Of a stretch of 64,000 nt of DNA, positions 45,175 through 54,499 are shown in pieces; position 1 is the first letter of the stretch; every line of letters starts with the position of its first letter. The notes under the pieces are model-generated. The model had not been told where the DNA came from, made no database searches, and saw only the letters and a list, made by a program, of their open reading frames with translations. Location: assembly GCF_050586465.1 (NCBI RefSeq), contig NZ_JBOCEG010000003.1, positions 417,579 through 481,578 of the forward strand. Direction: 5' to 3'. The position numbers and the translations under genes are program-made. The DNA comes from CAJXYS01 sp913063035. GTDB lineage: Bacteria; Pseudomonadota; Alphaproteobacteria; Rhodobacterales; Rhodobacteraceae.

Positions 45175-47640
45175 TCAGCCGTCGCGCGGGCGCAGCACCG
45201 TGATGCCGACCGCCGCGGCCCGCGCGAGATCGGGGTCGAGCGACATCGGGATGTATTCGCCCCGCCGCCAGAGCTCGCCCAGGTCGTCGTAGTGGCGGGA
45301 CAGGAAATGACCCGACTGCCCGGTCGAGATCACGAAGACGGAACTGTCGGGATCGGCGAAGTCGTAGACGCCGCGATAGCCTGCGCCGTGCACATTGGCA
45401 AAGGGATCGGGACCGCGGCCCACGGTGAGCCCGCGCAAGAGCGTGTTGTCGCCGCCGCTGGTGGACTGGCGGATGTTGACGAACCAGTTCAGGAGCGGCA
45501 GCTCGCCCAGCACCTGGTGATCATGGCGCGCCTGGTGGGCATCGCCCCAGCGCCAGCTCTCGACATTCTCGCCATAGCGTTCGGCCAGCCAGATCAACGC
45601 GTCGTCCAGGGCGAGGCGCGCGATATCGGTGCAGGTCTCGCGGCGGGTGGACTGGGCCACGTCGCACCATGCGGCCGCGCCGTCCACGTCGCGGAACACG
45701 CGCTCGATGAAAACCGGGTCGGGATGGGTGAACTCGGCGGCGAGCGGGCCCAGCTCGTCCTGCGAGAGGCGGTTCTGCAGTTCGCGCAGCCAGGCGGCGT
45801 AAATCAGCGGCTCGGGCAGGTGCTCGTTCATCTCGCCGTTCCAGTCGGCCAGCATGTCGAGCGCGCGCTGGCGCCGGCGTTCGGGCGTCCCGGCCGGGGC
45901 GGGGTCACCCGTGAACCAGAGATCGCGTGCGATCAGCGGCAGGAGTGCGCGCGCGGTGAAGGACACGGTGTCGAGCTGGCCCTCGATGAAGCTGTCGCGG
46001 GTGTGAACCTCGCGGTTCTTCATCAGGCGCAGCCAGCGCTGGATACGCTGGGTGTCGCCCCAGGCAAAACTGACATGCAGCGGGAAATCGCGGTCGATCA
46101 CCTTGTTGTTGGTGTTCCCGACGATCCCGCCGGCGGGATCGGTGAAACGCGGGTTGACGGCATAGGGCAGGCGGCCCTGCCAGCGGTTCACCTCCTGCCA
46201 GCCGGGGGCGGGCAGGCGGCCGCTGGTGCGATGGCCGGGCAGGCGGCCGGGCATCGCGCCGACCATCTGCATCGCCACCCCGTCGGTATCGGCAATGGTC
46301 AGGTTCTGCGAGGGCGCGACGAAAAGTTCGCCGGCTTCCAGGGCTTCCGCGACGCTGCCGGCCCGCATCAGCCTGAGGCCGGCGGTCATCGAGGTGTCGG
46401 CGGCGTCCAGCGCGGTCCAGCCGATGGCCGCGACATGACCCTTGGGTGTCACCGCGGCCAGGTCGTAATGGCTGCCGGGCAAGACCGGGCCGTTTTCCGT
46501 CCAGCGCAGGGTCAGCGGCACCGCGGGGGCATCCTTGACCTCGATCAGGCTCTTGCGGGTCTCGAAGGGCACGTAGCCGTCGGGCGTGAGGTATTCCTGC
46601 GGATTGTCCGGGTTGAGCCGCTCGATGAACACGTCCTGGTCGTCCATGTAGGACGAGGTCAGCCCCCAGCCGAGCCGGGCGCTGCGCCCGGTCAGGATCA
46701 GCGGCATGCCGGGAATCGACCCGCCGATCACCCCGCCCGAGGACAGCTCGAGCCGGGCGAGATACCAGATCGAGGGCGCCGACAGGCCGAGATGCGGATC
46801 GTTGGCCAGCAGCGTGCCGCCGGCCGCGGCGCGCTCGGGCGCGGCCGCCCAGGCGTTGGACGCCCCGGCAAAGCCGCGCTCCGGCACCGGCGAGAGCGGA
46901 TCGCGCGGCGCCTCCGGCAGGGCGGCATAGCGGGGCAGGCCGGGGAACAGCGCGGCGTAGTCGCTGAGCGCCGCGACCCCCTCGCCGGGCGCGTCGGGCA
47001 TGATGTCGGCCACGCGCGCGTCGGCCAGCATCAGCGAGACCCGGGCGCGCAGCACCTCTTCGCTCAGGTGGCCGGAGAGTTGCAGCGCCATGATCTTCAG
47101 CACCGCAAGGCTGTCGGCGGGCTGCCAGGGGGCGATACGGTTCGAAAACAGGAAGAACTCCGGCGCGCCGCGGCCGAGCGCCTCGTCGTTGACGCGCCGG
47201 ATCCAGGCGTTGACGCCCGCGGCATAGGCCTCGAGCGCGGCGCGGGTCTCGGCGTCCTGCGCCGCCACGGAATCCCGGGCCAGCCCGTAGAGATCGAAGC
47301 GCCGCAGCAGCTCGTCCGTGCGGACCGTGCGGCTGCCGAACAGCTCCGAGAGCCGGCCCTGCGCGGTGCGGCGCAGCATGGTCATCTGCCAGAGCCGGTC
47401 CTGCGCATGCGCGAAGCCCAGCCCGAAGAACACGTCCGCGTCGGTCCCGGCGAAGATGTGGGGAACGTTGTGGTTGTCGCGGACGATCTCGATGCGGCCC
47501 TCGGCGCCGGTCACGTCGTGACGCGCATCGTAGTCCGGCAGCGACCGGCCGGCGAGCCAGTAGACGAGGAAGGCCGCGACCAGCCCCAGCGCGGACAGCG
47601 CCAGGAAGGTCCGGAGAAGCCAGCGGAAGGTTCTTGCCAT
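45175..47640 (-). CDS. Penicillin-acylase family protein
   Basis: 821 aa Ntn-hydrolase. An N-terminal hydrophobic helix (about 7-28) is a signal or anchor. After a helical alpha-chain region (to about residue 259) the precursor has GASNAWA, where Ser261 would be the N-terminal nucleophile after self-cleavage; NNKVIDRDFPL and RWGDAHQARHDHQV fit the beta-chain. Family members cut amide bonds of penicillins, cephalosporins or N-acyl-homoserine lactones; the substrate is unknown, quorum-signal breakdown being one option. It reads against hflX and away from the dehydrogenase gene. Confidence 0.87.
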   Translation of the reverse strand: MARTFRWLLRTFLALSALGLVAAFLVYWLAGRSLPDYDARHDVTGAEGRIEIVRDNHNVPHIFAGTDADVFFGLGFAHAQDRLWQMTMLRRTAQGRLSELFGSRTVRTDELLRRFDLYGLARDSVAAQDAETRAALEAYAAGVNAWIRRVNDEALGRGAPEFFLFSNRIAPWQPADSLAVLKIMALQLSGHLSEEVLRARVSLMLADARVADIMPDAPGEGVAALSDYAALFPGLPRYAALPEAPRDPLSPVPERGFAGASNAWAAAPERAAAGGTLLANDPHLGLSAPSIWYLARLELSSGGVIGGSIPGMPLILTGRSARLGWGLTSSYMDDQDVFIERLNPDNPQEYLTPDGYVPFETRKSLIEVKDAPAVPLTLRWTENGPVLPGSHYDLAAVTPKGHVAAIGWTALDAADTSMTAGLRLMRAGSVAEALEAGELFVAPSQNLTIADTDGVAMQMVGAMPGRLPGHRTSGRLPAPGWQEVNRWQGRLPYAVNPRFTDPAGGIVGNTNNKVIDRDFPLHVSFAWGDTQRIQRWLRLMKNREVHTRDSFIEGQLDTVSFTARALLPLIARDLWFTGDPAPAGTPERRRQRALDMLADWNGEMNEHLPEPLIYAAWLRELQNRLSQDELGPLAAEFTHPDPVFIERVFRDVDGAAAWCDVAQSTRRETCTDIARLALDDALIWLAERYGENVESWRWGDAHQARHDHQVLGELPLLNWFVNIRQSTSGGDNTLLRGLTVGRGPDPFANVHGAGYRGVYDFADPDSSVFVISTGQSGHFLSRHYDDLGELWRRGEYIPMSLDPDLARAAAVGITVLRPRDG

Positions 47641-47724
47641 GCGACTCGCGCCAGTTGAGGGTGATGCGTCAGCAGTTTAGGTAGTTGGAAACGCCGCACG
47701 GCGCAAACGCAAGGGAGGATACGC

Positions 47725-48600
47725 ATGGCGAATGTCGCTTTTCTGGGTCTCGGGGTGATGGGCTACCCGATGGCGGGGCATCTGGCGGCTGCCGGCCACG
47801 ATGTCACGGTCTACAACCGCACCGCCGCCAAGGCGGAGGACTGGACCGCAACGCATGGCGGCGCGCATGCGCCGACGCCGGCCGAGGCCGCGCGGGGCGC
47901 CGATTTCGTCATGACCTGTGTCGGAAACGACGATGACCTGAGAGCGGTCTGCACCGGGCCCGACGGGGCGTTTGCCGGCATGGCGGCGGGCAGCGTCCTG
48001 GTCGATCACACGACCGTGTCGGCCGACGTCACGCGCGAGCTTTACGCCACGGCCGGGGACGCGGGAATCGCCTTCGTGGATGCGCCGATATCGGGCGGGC
48101 AGGCCGGCGCCGAGAATGCCCAGCTCGTGGTGATGTGCGGCGGCGACGCCGACGCCTACGGGCGCGCGGAACCCGTGATCGACGCCTATGCCAAGCTCTG
48201 CAAGCGGCTCGGCGAAAGCGGCGCGGGACAGATGACCAAGATGGTCAACCAGATTTGCATCGCCGGGCTGGTCCAGGGGTTGGCCGAAGGCTTGCATTTC
48301 GCCGAGAAAGCGGGGCTCGACGGGCGCGCGGTGGTCGACGTGATCGGCGGCGGGGCGGCCGGCAGCTGGCAGATGATCAACCGCTACGAGACCATGATCG
48401 ACGACACGTTCGATTTCGGCTTCGCGGTGGACTGGATGCGCAAGGATCTCGGCATCTGCCTCGGCGAGGCCGACAACAACGGCGCGAGCCTGCCGGTCAC
48501 GGCGCTGGTCGACCAGTTCTACAAGGATGTCCAGAAGCTGGGCGGCGGGCGCTGGGATACGTCCAGCCTGATCCGCCGGCTGCGCGCTCTGGAAAGCTGA
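47725..48600 (+). CDS. Beta-hydroxyacid dehydrogenase (3-hydroxyisobutyrate dehydrogenase-like)
   Basis: 291 aa. The N-terminal Rossmann motif GLGVMGYPMAGHL, the substrate-binding DAPISGGQAGAE and the catalytic Lys in GAGQMTKMVNQI mark the family, which includes 3-hydroxyisobutyrate, tartronate-semialdehyde and glyoxylate/succinic-semialdehyde reductases. The exact substrate is not determined. NYR(T)-type VYNRT after beta-2 suggests NADP preference. GGGAGG precedes the ATG. Confidence 0.9.
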   Translation: MANVAFLGLGVMGYPMAGHLAAAGHDVTVYNRTAAKAEDWTATHGGAHAPTPAEAARGADFVMTCVGNDDDLRAVCTGPDGAFAGMAAGSVLVDHTTVSADVTRELYATAGDAGIAFVDAPISGGQAGAENAQLVVMCGGDADAYGRAEPVIDAYAKLCKRLGESGAGQMTKMVNQICIAGLVQGLAEGLHFAEKAGLDGRAVVDVIGGGAAGSWQMINRYETMIDDTFDFGFAVDWMRKDLGICLGEADNNGASLPVTALVDQFYKDVQKLGGGRWDTSSLIRRLRALES

Positions 48601-48603
48601 GGA

Positions 48604-48627
48604 CGGCGCGGCCGGACGGCCGCGCCG
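48604..48627. terminator. Perfect hairpin between convergent genes
   Basis: Ten-base arms CGGCGCGGCC (48604-48613) and GGCCGCGCCG (48618-48627) with a GGAC loop sit between the convergent dehydrogenase and SYLF genes. There is no T-run, so it may act as a bidirectional mRNA-end structure. Confidence 0.45.
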
Positions 48628-48634
48628 CGCAGGC

Positions 48635-49195
48635 TCAGCGCACGATGCGCGTGTACTTGTTGCCCTTGAGCGTCGCGCCCACGATCAGGCCGGACTGGCC
48701 GTAGACCACGGCGATGACCGGGGCGAGTTCGGTGGTGGTCTCGATGCCGAGGCTGGTGCCGCGCTCGGGCACCGCGTATTCCACGTCGCCGCCCACGGCC
48801 CAGCCGTCGGAGCCGCGGAAATCGGCCAGCGCGTCCGGGGTCATGAAGAACAGCGTGTGCGCGAATTGCTGCGCGCCGATCTGCAGCCCGAAGGTGGCCT
48901 GCGCGGTGGAATAGTAGTCCACGGTCACCCCGTCGATCAGCAGCGCGCCCTCGCCATAGGCGCCGCCGACCCCGAAGCCGGCCTTGGTGACCAGCGGCAT
49001 GACCAGCATGCCGGAGGCTTTCGCGGCCAGGTCGCGGCTGCCCGGAACCTCGGAATACATCAGGTTGAGCGCGCGCTCCACGCGCATGTCGATGACGTCG
49101 CCCGCGCCGCTGCGCGTGCCGTTGCCGCAGCCCGCCACGACCGCGGTCGCGGCGCCCAGCCCGGCCAGGAATGTCCTGCGGTGATACCTGCTCAT
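48635..49195 (-). CDS. SYLF-domain (YSC84-like) lipid-binding lipoprotein
   Basis: 186 aa. The N-terminus MSRYHRRTFLAGLGAATAV has a twin-Arg-like stretch, then a lipobox ending in Cys (VVAGC). The mature part is the SYLF/YSC84 domain with GGAYGEGALL and SLGIETTTELAPVIAVVYGQ; this domain binds phosphoinositide-like lipids in eukaryotes and is of unknown function in bacteria. The domain fills most of the protein. It is 141 bases downstream of hemB on the same strand, but a hairpin lies between. Confidence 0.85.
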   Translation of the reverse strand: MSRYHRRTFLAGLGAATAVVAGCGNGTRSGAGDVIDMRVERALNLMYSEVPGSRDLAAKASGMLVMPLVTKAGFGVGGAYGEGALLIDGVTVDYYSTAQATFGLQIGAQQFAHTLFFMTPDALADFRGSDGWAVGGDVEYAVPERGTSLGIETTTELAPVIAVVYGQSGLIVGATLKGNKYTRIVR

Positions 49196-49303
49196 GTCTT
49201 GCCCTTTCAGCTTGCCCCGGTTGGCCCGGGCTTTATGCGCGCATCATAGGCGATCGCCGGGGCAGTGTCATCAGCAAGCGGCGTCACCGGCCGGCGCGGG
49301 CAT

Positions 49304-49337
49304 ATCCACGCCGCCGCCGCACCCACCGGGCGTGGAT
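49304..49337 (-). terminator. Hairpin at the end of hemB
   Basis: ATCCACGCC (49304-49312) and GGCGTGGAT (49329-49337) form a perfect 9-bp stem whose upstream arm on the minus strand overlaps the hemB stop codon. There is no T-run, so intrinsic termination is unproven. Confidence 0.35.
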
Positions 49338-50338
49338 CAGGCCTCGGCGAGCAGGCGGGCGGCCTGCGGCGCGAAATAGGTCAGGATGCCGTCGCAGCCG
49401 GCCCGCTTGAACGCGCCGAGGCTTTCCATCATCGCGCCCTCGCCGTCGAGCCAGCCGTTCTGCGCCGCCGCCTGGATCATCGCGTATTCCCCCGAGACCT
49501 GGTAGGCGAAGGTCGGTGCGCCGAACGCGTCCTTCACGCGGCGGCAGATATCGAGATAGGGCATGCCCGGCTTGACCATCACCATGTCGGCGCCCTCGGC
49601 CAGGTCGCGCTCGACCAGGCGCAATGCCTCGTCGGTGTTGGCGGGATTCATCTGGTAGGTCTTCTTGTCGCCCTTGAGCGCCCCCGAGGCGCCCACCGCG
49701 TCGCGGAAGGGGCCGTAGAAGGCGGAGGCGTATTTCGCCGAATAGGCCATGATGGCGGTATCCTTGTGCCCTTCGCGCTCGAGCGAGTCGCGCATGCGCC
49801 GGATGCGGCCGTCCATCATGTCCGACGGGCCGAGTATATCGGCACCGGCCGCGGCCTGGGCCAGGGTCTGGCGTTCCAGCGCGTCCAGCGTCTCGTCGTT
49901 CAGCACCACGCCCTCCCGCACGAGCCCGTCATGGCCGTCGGCATTGTAGGGGTCGAGGGCCACGTCGAGCATCACCGCCACCTCGGGCACCGCGTCCTTT
50001 ATCGCGCGGGTGGCGCGGTTCACGAGGTTGTCGGGGTTCCAGGCCTCGGCGCAGTCCGGGGTCTTGAGCGCGGGGTCGGTATAGGGAAAGAGCGCGATCA
50101 CCGGGATGCCGAGATCCGCCGCCTCGCGCGCCGCGGCCGCGCAGCGGTCGACCGAGCGCCGCTCGACCCCGGGCATCGACGGTACGGGTTCGGCAAGGTC
50201 GGCGCCGTCGCGGACGAAGATCGGCCAGATCAGGTCGCCCGCGGACAGCGTCGTCTCCTGGACAAGCGCGCGCAGGGCGGGCGTGCGGCGCAGGCGGCGG
50301 AAACGGGCGAGCGGGTAGGGCGCGGCGGTGGGGCGCAT
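49337..50338 (-). CDS. hemB: Delta-aminolevulinic acid dehydratase (porphobilinogen synthase)
   Basis: 333 aa. Schiff-base lysines lie in AYSAKYASAFYG and MVKPGMPYLDI. The metal site is the aspartate-rich version (VALDPYNADGHDG) rather than the Cys-rich zinc site, pointing to the Mg-dependent type common in alphaproteobacteria. It condenses two 5-aminolevulinate molecules in tetrapyrrole synthesis. The ATG at 50338 has AGGAGG upstream. The divergent membrane-protein gene begins 135 bases away. Confidence 0.97.
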   Translation of the reverse strand: MRPTAAPYPLARFRRLRRTPALRALVQETTLSAGDLIWPIFVRDGADLAEPVPSMPGVERRSVDRCAAAAREAADLGIPVIALFPYTDPALKTPDCAEAWNPDNLVNRATRAIKDAVPEVAVMLDVALDPYNADGHDGLVREGVVLNDETLDALERQTLAQAAAGADILGPSDMMDGRIRRMRDSLEREGHKDTAIMAYSAKYASAFYGPFRDAVGASGALKGDKKTYQMNPANTDEALRLVERDLAEGADMVMVKPGMPYLDICRRVKDAFGAPTFAYQVSGEYAMIQAAAQNGWLDGEGAMMESLGAFKRAGCDGILTYFAPQAARLLAEA

Positions 50339-50472
50339 GGGCTTTCCTCCTGTCTCGGGTCGATCCTGAGTTGCACGATCCCGCCCGTTGCGGCAAGACG
50401 AAACCCCGCGACGTGATGGGAATCCCCCGCCACGGGCGCTAAGCTCGCCGGACAACGGGATGAGGACACGCA

Positions 50473-51000
50473 TTGGACTGGTATCTCACCGTATTCGAAC
50501 TGATCGACATGCGGTCCTTCAGCAACCTCTGGTACTGGATCATGCTGGCGGTGCTGTGGTCGAGCGCGAGCCATTTCGTGATGGGTGTGCCCTTCGACCT
50601 GATCACCCGCGCCCGCCGGCACGGCGGCCGCGCGGCGGAGGACGTCGAGATCCTGGTCAGGGTCCAGTGCAACCGGCTGCTCTACATCTCCGAAGAGGCA
50701 GGCACCTGGCTGGTCGCGCTGGCGACCTTCGTGCTGGCCGGTCTCGGGACGCTCGGCTTCGGCTACGGGGTCGAGTTCTGCCAGGCGGTCTTTCTGATCC
50801 TCGCGCCGCTCGGCCTGGTGGGGCTGCTGTCGGTGCGGATGGCCCGACGCATCCGCGGCACGGCGGCCGAGGGCGAATGGCTCTACAAGCTCTTGCGGCG
50901 GCACCGGCTGGCCACCCAGGTCATCGGGATGCTGTCGATCTTCGTCACGGCCTTCTGGGGCATGTGGCACAACATGAACACGCAGGTTCTCGGCGGTTGA
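50473..51000 (+). CDS. Conserved Rhodobacterales membrane protein of unknown function
   Basis: 175 aa with four predicted membrane segments (about 20-45, 76-97, 100-122, 150-168). It begins with TTG as MDWYLTVFELIDMRSFSNLW, supported by GAGGA seven bases upstream, and contains a soluble Arg-rich loop (DLITRARRHGGRAAEDVEIL) and a C-terminal WHNMNTQVLGG. Homologues in this group are sometimes labelled 'component of SufBCD complex', for which I see no basis. Its stop overlaps the TTGACA of the mfd promoter. Confidence 0.7.
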   Translation: MDWYLTVFELIDMRSFSNLWYWIMLAVLWSSASHFVMGVPFDLITRARRHGGRAAEDVEILVRVQCNRLLYISEEAGTWLVALATFVLAGLGTLGFGYGVEFCQAVFLILAPLGLVGLLSVRMARRIRGTAAEGEWLYKLLRRHRLATQVIGMLSIFVTAFWGMWHNMNTQVLGG

Positions 51001-51024
51001 CAATCCTGCCCCGATCCCTAGCTC
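50997..51024 (+). promoter_or_regulatory. mfd promoter
   Basis: A consensus -35 TTGACA (50997-51002) overlaps the stop of the preceding gene; TAGCTC (51019-51024) lies 16 bases later as a weak -10, seven bases before the mfd ATG. No Shine-Dalgarno precedes mfd. Confidence 0.5.
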
Positions 51025-51031
51025 GGCTCCG

Positions 51032-54000
51032 ATGTCCCAGATGACCCCCCAAGGCGAACAGATCACGGTCGGCGGCGTGCCCGAGGGCTACGACGCGCGG
51101 CTCATCCTGCAAGAGATGGCGCGCACGGGACAGCCGGTGCTGCATGTCGCGCGCGACGACCGCCGCATGGCGGCCACGCGCCAGGCGCTCGCGTTCTTCA
51201 GCCCCGACGTCGCGGTGCTGGAATTCCCGGCCTGGGACTGCCTGCCCTATGACCGGGTCTCGCCGAACCCGGACATCTCGGCGGCGCGCATGGCCACGCT
51301 GGCGGCGCTGGCGCAGGGGATGCCCGGTCCCTTCGTTTTGCTGACCACGCTCAACGCCGCGATGCAGCGCCTGCCGGCCCGCGCGGTGGTGGAGGCGTCC
51401 AGCTTCACAGCGACCGTGGGCCGCCAGATCGACGAAGCAGCATTGCGCAACTTCTTGGTCCGCATGGGCTTTTCGCAGGCCCCCACGGTGATGGAGCCGG
51501 GCGACTACGCGATCCGGGGCGGGATCATCGACGTCTACCCGCCGGGCAGCGAGGGGCCGGTGCGGCTCGATCTGTTCGGCGACGTGCTCGACGGCGCGCG
51601 GCGCTTCGATCCGGGCAGCCAGCGCACCACGGCCCAGCTCGACCGGGTGGAGCTGGCACCGGTCTCGGAGATCATCCTCGACGAGGCCGCGATCACCCGG
51701 TTCCGCCAGAATTACCGGATCGAGTTCGGCGCCGCCGGCACCGACGACCCGCTCTACGAGGCCGTGAGCGCCGGGCGCAAGCACCAGGGGATGGAACACT
51801 GGCTTCCGTTCTTCCACGAGAGGCTGGAAACCCTGTTCGACTACCTGCCCGATGCCACCGTCTGCCTCGACGACCAGTCCGTCCCGGCGCGGCTCGCCCG
51901 CTGGGAGGCGATCGCGGACCAGTACGACGCCCGGCGCGAGGCGATGGGGCAGAAATCGCGCATCGACACCGTCTACAAGCCCTGTCCACCCGATCTGCTC
52001 TATCTCGACGAGGCCGCCTGGGACGCGGCCGTGGCCGATCACCGGGTCATGGCCTTCCACGTTCTGCCGCAGGGCTCAGGGCCGGGCGTCATCGATGCGG
52101 GCGGGCGGATCGGGCGCAGTTTCGCACCTGAGCGCCAGCAGGAAAACCTGAGCCTTTTCGGCGCCCTGGCAGATCATGTTCGCGCGAAGCGCCAAGCGGG
52201 TCAGGTGGTGATCGCCAGCTGGTCCGAGGGCGCGCGCGAGCGGTTGCAGGGGCTTCTCGAGGACCAGCAGATCGCCGACGCGGCACCGGTCGCCCATGCC
52301 CGCGACATCCCCGAGGGCCGGGGCGGGCTGTTCCTCGCGGTCTGGCCGCTGGAGGAGGGGTTCGAGGCCCGGGGCCTGACCGTGATCTCGGAACAGGACG
52401 TGCTGGGCGACCGGCTGATCCGCGCCCCGCGGAAACGTCGCCGGGCCGAGAATTTCCTGACCGAGACCCAGAGCCTCAGCCCCGGCGACCTGGTGGTCCA
52501 TGTCGATCACGGGGTGGGGCGCTACAACGGGCTCGAGACGCTCGAGGCGATGGGCGCGCCCCATGAATGCCTGGCCCTCGAATATGCTGGCGGCGACCGG
52601 CTTTACCTGCCGGTGGAAAACGTCGAGCTGCTCAGCCGCTACGGACACGAGGAAGGGTTGCTCGACAAGCTTGGCGGCGGCGCGTGGCAGGCCAAGAAGG
52701 CGCGGCTCAAGGAACGCATCCGCGAGATGGCCGACAAGCTGATCCGCGTCGCGGCCGAGCGTGCGCTGCGCACGGCGCCGATCCTCGAACCGCCCGCGGA
52801 TATGTGGGATGCCTTCTCGGCCCGTTTCCCCTACCAGGAAACCGATGACCAGCTCTCCGCGATCGAGGCGGTGCTCGCGGACATGGGATCGGGCGCCCCG
52901 ATGGATCGGCTGATCTGCGGCGACGTGGGCTTCGGCAAGACCGAGGTGGCGATGCGCGCGGCTTTCGCGGCCGCCATGTCCGGCGTGCAGGTGGCGGTGA
53001 TCGCGCCGACGACGCTGCTGGCGCGCCAGCATTACAACAGCTTCGCGGAGCGCTTCCGGGGCTTTCCCGTGAATGTGCGCCAGCTGTCGCGTTTCGTCGG
53101 CCAGAAAGAGGCCGCCGAGACCCGCAAGGGCATCGCCGAGGGCACGGTGGACATCGCCATCGGCACCCATGCGCTGCTCGCCAAGACGGTCAGGTTCAAG
53201 AACCTCGGCCTGCTGGTCATCGACGAAGAGCAGCATTTCGGCGTCGCCCACAAGGAACGCCTGAAAAGCCTGCGCACGGATATCCACGTGCTGACCCTGA
53301 CGGCCACGCCGATCCCGCGGACGCTGCAGATGTCGCTGTCGGGCGTGCGCGAGCTGTCGATCATCGGCACGCCGCCCGTCGACCGGCTGGCGATCCGGAC
53401 CTATGTCAGCGAGTTCGATGCGGTCACCGTGCGCGAGGCGCTGCTGCGCGAGCATTACCGCGGCGGGCAGAGCTTCTTCGTCGTGCCGCGGGTGCGGGAC
53501 CTGGGCGAGATGGAGGAGTTCCTCTCCGAGCAGGTGCCCGAAGTCTCCTATGTCGTGGCCCACGGGCAGATGGCGGCGGGCGAGCTCGACGATCGCATGA
53601 ACGCCTTCTACGACGGGAAATACGACGTTCTGCTGGCCACGACGATCGTGGAGTCGGGGCTCGATATCCCGACCGCCAACACCATGATCGTGCACCGCGC
53701 CGACATGTTCGGCCTCGCCCAGCTCTACCAGATCCGGGGGCGCGTCGGCCGCGCCAAGACGCGGGCCTATGCCTATCTGACGACGAAGCCCCGCGCGCCG
53801 CTGACGCCCACGGCCGAAAAGCGGCTGCGCGTCCTCGGCTCGCTCGACAGTCTCGGGGCGGGGTTCACGCTGGCCAGCCAGGATCTCGACATCCGGGGTG
53901 CGGGCAACCTGATCGGCGAGGAACAGTCCGGCCAGATGCGCGAGGTCGGCTTCGAGCTGTACCAGTCGATGCTCGAAGAGGCTGTCGCGAAGATCAAGTC

Positions 54001-54496
54001 GGGCGAGATGGAGGGCATCTCGGAGGTGGACGACCAGTGGGCGCCGCAGATCAATCTCGGCGTTCCGGTCCTGATCCCCGAGGATTACGTCCCCGACCTG
54101 GACGTGCGGCTTGGGCTCTACCGGCGGCTGTCGGAACTGACCACGAAGGTCGAACTCGAAGGTTTCGCGGCGGAACTCATCGACCGTTTCGGCACGCTGC
54201 CGAAGGAGGTGAATACGCTGCTGCTGATCGTGCGGATCAAGGCGATGTGCAAGCGCGCGGGCATCGCGCGGCTGGACGGCGGCCCCAAGGGTGCGACGGT
54301 GCAGTTCCACAACGACAAGTTCGCGAACCCGCAGGGGCTGGTCGAGTTCATCCAGTCCCAGCATGGCCGGGCCCGGGTGAAGGACAACAAGATCGTGCTG
54401 CGCCGCGACTGGCGCAAGGACAGCGACAAGATCAAGGGCGCCTTCGCCATCGCCCGCGACCTGGCCGAGAAGGCGGCGGCGCAAAAGGCCGCCTAG
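51032..54496 (+). CDS. mfd: Transcription-repair coupling factor Mfd
   Basis: 1154 aa, full length. An N-terminal UvrB-homology region (about 1-350), the RNA-polymerase-interacting domain (LSPGDLVVHVDHGVGRY), a RecG-like motor with Walker A GDVGFGKTE and the DEEQ box, RGRVGR helicase motif VI, and a C-terminal TRCF domain. It displaces stalled polymerase and recruits UvrA. It starts without a clear Shine-Dalgarno, just after a promoter. It converges with the next gene three bases after its stop. Confidence 0.98.
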   Translation: MSQMTPQGEQITVGGVPEGYDARLILQEMARTGQPVLHVARDDRRMAATRQALAFFSPDVAVLEFPAWDCLPYDRVSPNPDISAARMATLAALAQGMPGPFVLLTTLNAAMQRLPARAVVEASSFTATVGRQIDEAALRNFLVRMGFSQAPTVMEPGDYAIRGGIIDVYPPGSEGPVRLDLFGDVLDGARRFDPGSQRTTAQLDRVELAPVSEIILDEAAITRFRQNYRIEFGAAGTDDPLYEAVSAGRKHQGMEHWLPFFHERLETLFDYLPDATVCLDDQSVPARLARWEAIADQYDARREAMGQKSRIDTVYKPCPPDLLYLDEAAWDAAVADHRVMAFHVLPQGSGPGVIDAGGRIGRSFAPERQQENLSLFGALADHVRAKRQAGQVVIASWSEGARERLQGLLEDQQIADAAPVAHARDIPEGRGGLFLAVWPLEEGFEARGLTVISEQDVLGDRLIRAPRKRRRAENFLTETQSLSPGDLVVHVDHGVGRYNGLETLEAMGAPHECLALEYAGGDRLYLPVENVELLSRYGHEEGLLDKLGGGAWQAKKARLKERIREMADKLIRVAAERALRTAPILEPPADMWDAFSARFPYQETDDQLSAIEAVLADMGSGAPMDRLICGDVGFGKTEVAMRAAFAAAMSGVQVAVIAPTTLLARQHYNSFAERFRGFPVNVRQLSRFVGQKEAAETRKGIAEGTVDIAIGTHALLAKTVRFKNLGLLVIDEEQHFGVAHKERLKSLRTDIHVLTLTATPIPRTLQMSLSGVRELSIIGTPPVDRLAIRTYVSEFDAVTVREALLREHYRGGQSFFVVPRVRDLGEMEEFLSEQVPEVSYVVAHGQMAAGELDDRMNAFYDGKYDVLLATTIVESGLDIPTANTMIVHRADMFGLAQLYQIRGRVGRAKTRAYAYLTTKPRAPLTPTAEKRLRVLGSLDSLGAGFTLASQDLDIRGAGNLIGEEQSGQMREVGFELYQSMLEEAVAKIKSGEMEGISEVDDQWAPQINLGVPVLIPEDYVPDLDVRLGLYRRLSELTTKVELEGFAAELIDRFGTLPKEVNTLLLIVRIKAMCKRAGIARLDGGPKGATVQFHNDKFANPQGLVEFIQSQHGRARVKDNKIVLRRDWRKDSDKIKGAFAIARDLAEKAAAQKAA

Positions 54497-54499
54497 GCC

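Noticed and set aside
48635..49195. Tat substrate based on an RR motif in the SYLF lipoprotein
   Set aside because: The HRRTFLAG stretch is suggestive but lacks the full consensus and hydrophobicity typical of Tat; the lipobox is the firmer call.
50473..51000. 'Component of SufBCD complex'
   Set aside because: The protein is an integral membrane protein with no Suf-like motif and no suf genes nearby.
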